A stretch of DNA of 64,000 nt from Schistosoma mansoni (Eukaryota > Platyhelminthes > Trematoda > Strigeidida > Schistosomatidae). The translations under genes were made by a program, and so were the position numbers. The notes under the pieces were generated by a model. It was not told the origin of the DNA, searched no databases, and worked only from the letters and a program-made list of their open reading frames with translations. The stretch is taken from positions 8,347,711 through 8,411,710 of the forward strand of contig NC_031496.1 in the NCBI RefSeq assembly GCF_000237925.1, given 5' to 3'. Each line of letters starts with the position of its first letter. Positions within the stretch are counted from its first letter, which is position 1. Positions 58,380 to 64,000 of the stretch are shown piece by piece.

Positions 58380-58600
58380 TTAAATACTTCATTTGCGAAT
58401 TTCTATTATTTGCCCCTCACATTCTGTATGATTCTTCCAGTTTGCTCTACTTTTTTATTTCTTTTTCTATTCTCTTCACCTCGATCTTCTTAATCTTCAG
58501 CTGACAGGTTTTTTCTACTCCCGACTGGTGTGACATACTAGTTCTGTCTGTCAACATAAGTAGTATACACCACAATATCAGTAGTATTAGTAGTCTTACT
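58380..58600 (-). repeat. Dispersed repeat D, reverse partial copy
   Basis: The plus strand here (aatacttcatttgcgaattt, cacattctgtatgattcttc, then ataagtagtatacaccacaa) is the complement of parts of 17460-17650. The match is patchy. Confidence 0.4.
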
Positions 58601-58970
58601 AAAATTAGGGGTAGTAGTAGCTATGTGAGTAGTAGTAATAGTTTCATGAAATGTATGTCAACCTGTATCAAAACTAATCCTGTAATTCAGGTAGTCTAAC
58701 TTCAAGGATATATTTTCGATTCCTTTAGACTCTAGTAATATGTAATGGTTGGTTAAAATCCTTCATTTGGTTTGCTTAAAAGGCTTGTAAATAAAAAATT
58801 ACAAAAATAGTCTTTCAAGAATTTGTATATTTACAATTCTAGAGTCTAATTTAGAAGAATACAACTGTTAAAAGTACATTATATGAAGCTATTAAATATG
58901 AATTGACTAGCAAACAATTCAACGTGTAAAGACTGAATATTTCTTGAATAATAAAGTATATTTGATAGGT

Positions 58971-59096
58971 AACTCCGCCTGTAGCCCCTCCGGGGGTTAC
59001 TGCCGGTCCGAAGCCCGGATAAAGGAGGGGGGTTGGTCTTGGGGTTAGCGACTCCATCCTATGGAAAACTAACTCGCCAAAAAATGTTAAACAGGA
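58971..59096 (+). mobile_element. RTE-II head-only insertion with 13-bp target duplication
   Basis: Flanked by atatttgataggt at 58958-58970 and 59097-59109. The 126-bp insert begins aactccgcctgtag, continues with gggttactgccggtccgaag and ggttagcgactccatcctat, and stops in a short A run (gccaaaaaatg). This is the head of the RTE-II element with no 3' tail. Confidence 0.8.
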
Positions 59097-59109
59097 ATAT
59101 TTGATAGGT

Positions 59110-60182
59110 GATTAGAATTTATTAAAATTATTATTATTAAATGGTATATAAAGAACAACATTAATACAGTTGCACTGTTAAACAGCTTTTCATACCTCCA
59201 TCTCGTACTCCTCAAACTTGTCTCCCAATAGTATTGATAAGTTTATAAATTGTACAGTTAGTAATTATTATTATTGTGAGTACAAAGACTAAGAGATTGT
59301 CGAGTGATTACTACTTCCATAACTTTAGTAATCACACTATCATTAATGTAGATTTAAGTTCGAACATGGTTACAGCCAGAAATAATTTGTTTTTCAGGAT
59401 GTTGCATCTTTTGGGCGAACAAAAGTGTGCACTTGGACATACTGAGCACATATTTTGATAAGACTTCAACCAATCGCTATGAATTTAAGAATGATGATTA
59501 TATTGCTAACATTTACTGTTAAGAGTAAAGAAGAAAAACCACAACTGTTTTAATATCAGCCCTCTGTAAGCTACGAACTAAATGGCGGACAAAATTAAAA
59601 CAATATATTATATTTGATGGTACTAATGGAACTATATTTATTATAAAAATGGACTATATGACTGTGACTAAGCTATAACTCAAAATGTTTCTAACAAGAA
59701 CTACATTCACATGTGATAAAACATGCAGAAGGTAATCATTATCAAGTACCTTTCAAGTGGTTCAAAGAAGATTGTTTACATTTACACACAAAATTTGACT
59801 TAAGCAGTATAAAAATGATAATAACTGTAGGATTTCTGACGATACTGGAAGCATACAGCATTCATTGATGACTTCTGTATTATCTGATGTTATAATTTGA
59901 AAGTTATGGTGCATTTCCGAATAGTCATTCTTCTTATCCGTACACTGATGTGTATACATATTTTCTGAATATGATGATCAAGTAGTGAATAAAAGATTTC
60001 TCCTTAAAATTAATTGATTCACATTCAATATATCACTATAGCTGTTCTTATCTATGCATACTGCCATTCATTTACACGTTCTAATCCTTCCATACATAAG
60101 ATTATGATAAGCATTGATAATGATTGAAATATAGTTGAGCAGGTTTTTAAAACGTTTACCCATGTTTGATGATTTGAGTAAA
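59110..60182. other. Spacer, probable 3' flank of the unrecognised gene
   Basis: No conserved coding segment was seen. The 3' untranslated region of the minus-strand gene ending at 60183 should lie here. Open frames at 59276-59458 and 59959-59762 have no motif. Confidence 0.35.
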
Positions 60183-60916
60183 TTAGAATGAATTCATTTG
60201 TGATGTTGTAGATGAGATAACTGATTCATTATGATAATCCAACATAGCTGAGGATGTACTATGAATAAATGGAAATGTTGAAAATAGATTAGGAAAATTT
60301 TGTTTTGTTTGAATAGATTGATCTTCAACCAATGAATGACTTTCATCACTACTAACTGATGAAGTTGAAAGATTTAAAGGATGAGAAATCATTGCCCATT
60401 TGTTTATATCAACATTCTTGTCCATCATATTATCACTAGAAACTTCTGTGTTATTCTGAAACTTTGGATTAAAGTTTTCACAAGAAATATCTGAAGTTAC
60501 AACTTCATTTTCATGCCTTCTTGATAGAATTTGTTCATTTGTACTATTGAGTAAAGATATACTTAAGTTTATATTTGACTGATTAACCTCATTCTTTTTA
60601 TGAATGAAGTTATCTTTAAATCTATTCATGCTATTGGTTATTAAATTGGATTCTTTTTCCCATGGTTTCTTGGACAAACTTTGTGATTTGCCATTATGGT
60701 GACTGTTTTTATCCGATAACACAGTTGTTGTCATTGTTGTCGTTGGATTAAATGATGTTCTTATTCGTTTACGAATTTCACCAGGAATAGTTTTATTTTG
60801 TGAAACTCTTGACTGAGACTTTTTCATATCCATAATAGGAAATTCATTTCCATATCGTGTTGCACAGTATAGTTGTGTTACTCTGAGTAAAGTTTCTCTT
60901 AAATAAGGGTCTTTGC
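60183..60916 (-). CDS. Terminal exon of an unrecognised Ser/Asn-rich protein
   Basis: On the minus strand the acceptor ttattattgtag precedes 60916, and the frame runs 244 codons to TAA at 60185-60183. The first two bases complete a codon begun upstream. It begins (G)KDPYLRETLLRVTQLYC and ATRYGNEFPIMDM, which looks like the end of a folded helical domain. Then comes a basic patch (GEIRKRIRTSF) and a long Ser/Asn/Thr-rich tail. No zinc, kinase, membrane or coiled-coil motif is evident. The long open frame in AT-rich DNA, the good acceptor and the codon-like composition support it as real. The upstream exons are beyond 60916 and were not found. Function unknown. Confidence 0.7.
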
Positions 60917-61333
60917 CTACAATAATAAAAATAAAGACTATAAAGTTTCTAAAACAGAACACTCCAATTAAACTTGATCATTTGAAATAAAAAAAGTGAT
61001 TAGTGAAGTAAATACGACTGTCTTTATTGAGTTATTGCTTTGATCCTTGACTCAGTATGCTTTTTCTTTTTTTACAGTACCTTCATTTAAAGACATAACA
61101 TATTTATCTAAATACGACAACATAATTCTCGAGGTCATTAATTTTAAAAATTCCAACTAAAATTGTAAACAAGAGAGTTGAATGATGAATCCAATGTTAA
61201 ATATATTTACTAATGTAATAGTTATTTATTCTTCTTTTTAGATAGACAACATAGTTTCCACTGAAAGTATTTAAAATAGTTGACAGGAGAAAATCATGAT
61301 GAGGAAACAGTAAAAAAGAACGTTTAATTGATA

Positions 61334-61605
61334 TTCACTTAATAGTGTTTGTTTGAATCTTCCCATTGATTCAAACAAACAATACTAAGTGAATTTAAAC
61401 TTCACCACATCGCACAAGCAAGTGACTATCAGGACTCAGAAGCTGAGTGGATAACGCGATGGCGTTTGAAGCGAAAGGTACTGGGTTTGAGTCCCAGAGT
61501 GAACATCAACACTGAGATGAAGGTAAATCCAGCTGACGAGTTCCAAATGGGACGAAACGCGCGTCCTGGATTCCACTGCTAGCCACTATCCATCTTTGCT
61601 TAAAA
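61334..61605 (+). repeat. Sm-alpha-type hammerhead retroposon, intact hammerhead, hairpin at its 5' end
   Basis: Hairpin arms 61334-61357 and 61370-61393 (22 of 24 paired) are made from Sm-alpha sequence and its own reverse. Then the tRNA-like head (gctgagtggataacgcgatg; box B gggtttgagtcccag) and hammerhead 61526-61572. The end ccactatccatctttgctta is shared with the copies at 35275 and 56090. Confidence 0.85.
61526..61572 (+). ncRNA. Hammerhead ribozyme, apparently intact (Sm-alpha type)
   Basis: Stem I AATCCAG (61526-61532) pairs with CTGGATT (61566-61572), 7 of 7. The core CTGACGA is followed by stem II GTTCC/GGGAC (one G-U pair), then GAAAC. The 8 nt ACGCGCGT precede the cleavage C at 61565. 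All conserved positions are present. Sm-alpha hammerheads are known active ribozymes in schistosomes; activity of this copy is inferred. Confidence 0.85.
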
Positions 61606-61870
61606 TTTATCCGTTTGTTTAAATGATTAAAAATACTGATATAATAGAATTCAATTTGCAAATTTATTCATTTCAATCAAGAAAAAGAAGAACAGCCAGA
61701 ATTTAATTCTATTAGTTTCTTTAAAACATAATGATTACTGATGTATAAAGCTTACAAGTTTTTAGAAGTAATTAGTTATGAAATGACAAGATATGTATAT
61801 ATCTATATACCTTTAACATCTAATTCATCACTCCCTTTTCATTTCTTCAATCAAATAAATAAATAAATAG

Positions 61871-62262
61871 TTGAGATCATGAGTCAATTGAAGCTAGATC
61901 ACCATACATAATTTGGAAGCACTGGATGGCTGTTTCGTCATAAAACGAGACTCCTCAGCAGTGCGCATCCATGATCCCGCCTCGAGATATTCGAACCCAG
62001 GACCTACCAGTCTCGCTCGCGAGCGCTTAACCTCTAGACCACTGAGCTGGCCGGCATCCAACGGTGTTAATGTCTAACTTCAACCAATCCACGAAATTCG
62101 AGCAACCATTCACCAATTGTCTTCAGTGAGTTGATATCTCCCAACAGACCTGGTTGAACTCCACTAGTTACTGCTTCTCTCCATGATGATCTAGCTTCAA
62201 TTGACTCATGATCTCAACTATATAAAATTACTAAAATCTCCACAAAACCCCCTTCTGAAAAT
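61871..62262 (-). repeat. W-family hammerhead retroposon, near-intact
   Basis: On the minus strand the box A/B head (cagctcagtggtctagaggt, then tgggttcgaatat) leads to a hammerhead with stem I GCACTG/CAGTGC, CTGAGGAG, a 3-bp stem II with an unusual long loop (GTC...GAC), GAAAC and an ATC cleavage triplet. Inverted ends gttgagatcatgagtcaatt and aattgactcatgatctcaac bracket most of it. It sits in an AAAT simple repeat, so the target duplication cannot be measured. Confidence 0.78.
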
Positions 62263-62777
62263 ATATAAATAAATAAATAAACAGATGGTTTATCAATTCA
62301 ACAATGATCATCAAAATAATTTCTAATTAATTAAACATTATATTTATTATACTTAAATGATCTATTTACATTATATATTTATATATCAGTTCAATGATTA
62401 TGTAATCATGTTAAAATAACACAAAAAGGTATTTTTCCAATATTAAGTTCACAATAAGTGACTACTTATTTTGACTGAAATTTATTCATGTGATTTATAG
62501 ATTACTATTATCATTATTAGTAGTATTAGTATTAAGTGAATAGTAAACATCCAGATGATAATGTATCACAAAAGTGGCATTATTATTACTTTTACAAATC
62601 CTTTAATTGAAATACTAATTCAATCATAAATTACTTTTGTCATTGAACAATCTAATAATTAAAAAGGTGAATTTTGACATTTTTCTTTGTTTCTAAAAAC
62701 AAAAATTTTTCATTGTCTCTTGTTTTAATTTATTAAATAAAAATTTTAAATTTTTTTTTGTGTTTTTAATTTTAAAA
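62263..62777. other. AT-rich spacer
   Basis: Very A/T-rich sequence with short TTA/ATT runs near 62505-62540 and T-rich runs near 62745-62765. No gene was recognised. Confidence 0.45.
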
Positions 62778-63290
62778 TTTGAAAAATTCTCATATTTGTG
62801 ATTTAGAACAAAAGAGGAAGGCCAGATAACACATTACGCCGGGAAATAGAAACAGATATAAAAAGGATGAATAACAACTGGAAAGAACTGGAAAGGATTG
62901 CCCAGGACAGAGTTGGATGGAGAATGCTGGCGAGCGGCCTATGCTCCTCGACGAGAGGTAACAGGCGTAAGTAAGTAAGCAAGATTTAGAACAACACTTG
63001 ATAAGTGCACAATATTAGTTTCGATTAGATCCTTATCAGGATTTACTCTAATATACAATAATATTTATGTGAATATACGGAATTATTAAACTAATCAAGG
63101 CAGTTTAGATACTACACATTACCTTAGCTCAGAGAGCCGAGAAGCGATAGGCAGTTTATGAGTGAATGATAATTAGTTGAATAGATTACAAAATAAGTAA
63201 AAAGTACAAATTGGTAGTGTGATGACAGGTGTACTAGTTGTGATAAGAATAATAAAGGCTTGAATCAATGTTATAAAACGGGAAAAGGTC
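62778..63290. repeat. Repeat H, copy 1, interrupted by an RTE-II tail
   Basis: Shares tttgaaaaattc, gtgatttagaacaaca, cgattagatcc, catcagg/tatcagg, aatatacaataatatttatg, gtaaaaagtacaaattgg and aataataaaggcttgaatca with 63729-64000. The minus strand has CTGATAAGGATCTAATC then GAAAC (63039-63017), a hammerhead-like core with the G of GA lost. Confidence 0.7.
62812..62982 (+). mobile_element. RTE-family-II LINE tail with 12-bp target duplication
   Basis: Flanked by gatttagaacaa at 62800-62811 and 62983-62994. The insert encodes [20 protein letters not shown] and [19 protein letters not shown] and ends ggtaacaggcgtaagtaagt. The second copy of repeat H at 63750-63760 shows the uninterrupted site. 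Confidence 0.88.
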
Positions 63291-63295
63291 AATGA

Positions 63296-63325
63296 TTCAG
63301 TCAGTCAGCTACAACTTATGTATGA
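63296..63325. repeat. RTE-I 3'-end scrap
   Basis: cagtcagtcagctacaactt matches the 3' terminus of the RTE-I copies at 9533, 13003 and 35865. Only about 25 bp long, so homology is suggestive only. Confidence 0.4.
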
Positions 63326-63728
63326 ATACACTTTACTGTAATAGTTAATGTGAAGATAAATTCATGAATTAAAAGAGTATTGGTCAACTTTCGATCTCAT
63401 TTAGCTTCTGTAAATTTAGTAATTTAAACTTCCTTATAATTGAGAGTCTAAACTTTCATTAAAAAGACATTTGGTGTTTTGAACATTTGTGTAACTTAAA
63501 AAATGATTTCTATTATAGACTAACATCAGTTAAAAACTCATTAAAGACAAGTATAAACTAAACCTCTACTTTATTCAAGTTTATTACTTATCATTAACCC
63601 TCCATTAACTCTAAATTGGATTAAAACAATAAACTCCAGATTCTTTCTTTGGCAAGACGACACCAATTAATCACTAATCGAAATCATATAGATATCATTT
63701 TGTAATTTCTATCAAACAATGTTATTAG
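63326..63728. other. Spacer without recognisable feature
   Basis: AT-rich sequence between the two repeat-H copies. Confidence 0.4.
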
Positions 63729-64000
63729 TTTGAAAAATTCCCATATTGTGATTTAGAACAACATATATACAAGCGAACAATATTGTTTTCGATTAGATCC
63801 TCATCAGGCTTTACTCTAATATACAGTAATATTTATATGTATATACGAAATTATTAAACCAATCAAGGCAGTTTATGAGTCAATGATAACAGTGGAATAG
63901 ATTACATAATAAGTAAAAAGTACAAATTCGTAATGTGATGACAGGGGGTACTAGTTGTGATGAGAATAATAAAGGCTTGAATCAATGTTACATAATGGAA
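63729..64000. repeat. Repeat H, copy 2 (runs off the window)
   Basis: Direct repeat of 62778-63290 without the RTE insert. The minus strand reads CTGATGAG (63807-63800), then GATCTAATC, then GAAAA. This is a hammerhead-like left core and stem II one base short of the GGAU/AUCC form. It may be the end of a Penelope-like element. Confidence 0.65.

Noticed and set aside
1-64000. CRISPR arrays, rRNA or bacterial-type operons
   Set aside because: No regularly spaced short repeats, rRNA-like blocks or tightly packed ORFs were seen; introns and retroposons mark it as animal DNA.

Overview
The window is AT-rich, intron-rich and repeat-rich animal DNA. It most likely comes from a blood fluke (Schistosoma or a close schistosomatid). 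I infer this from hammerhead-ribozyme retroposons of the Sm-alpha type, two RTE-clade LINE families of the kind common in schistosomes, CR1-like and Penelope-like fragments, and a 37-nt intron in a conserved gene. I name no species. No bacterial operon, CRISPR array or true tRNA/rRNA gene was seen.

Host genes. (1) A plus-strand gene for a MTHFD1-type methylenetetrahydrofolate dehydrogenase/cyclohydrolase runs from before 7100 to a stop at 18548. Six exons were placed by splice sites and phase; the first exon was not found. (2) A minus-strand RING-H2 E3 ubiquitin ligase gene runs from a start codon at 45855 to a stop at 23092. Six exons with matching phases give 465 codons, and an intron falls inside the RING. 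(3) A minus-strand terminal exon of an unrecognised Ser/Asn-rich protein lies at 60916-60183; the rest of that gene is upstream to the right. I see no convincing gene in 1-7099, 18876-23091 or 45856-60182.

Mobile DNA fills the introns and spacers. It includes an RT-like scrap (1385-1560), a CR1-like LINE (5008-6310), a decayed RTE copy (8750-9610), a longer RTE-I copy (15612-13003), a second RTE family (43160-40550) with loose heads and tails (23935-24125, 43390-43875, 58971-59096, 62812-62982), Penelope-like fragments with a GIY-YIG motif (28640-29460, 55270-55570) and an old, internally deleted Ty3/Gypsy-like fossil with paired 166-bp LTRs (48260-50636). Three further dispersed repeat families are described but not assigned.

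The most striking theme is a dense set of small retroposons that combine a tRNA-like pol III head with a hammerhead ribozyme. There are at least three families (called W, Sm-alpha and T here) in both orientations. Two copies, at 57907-57952 and 61526-61572, keep every core base I checked, and several copies have clear target-site duplications. In both intact copies the 8 nt before the cleavage-site C are a perfect palindrome, which would allow a double-hammerhead dimer. One Sm-alpha locus preserves a 333-bp tandem period, as expected for a circular or multimeric RNA intermediate. Fold-back repeats and a terminal repeat carry further, weaker hammerhead-like cores of Penelope type.
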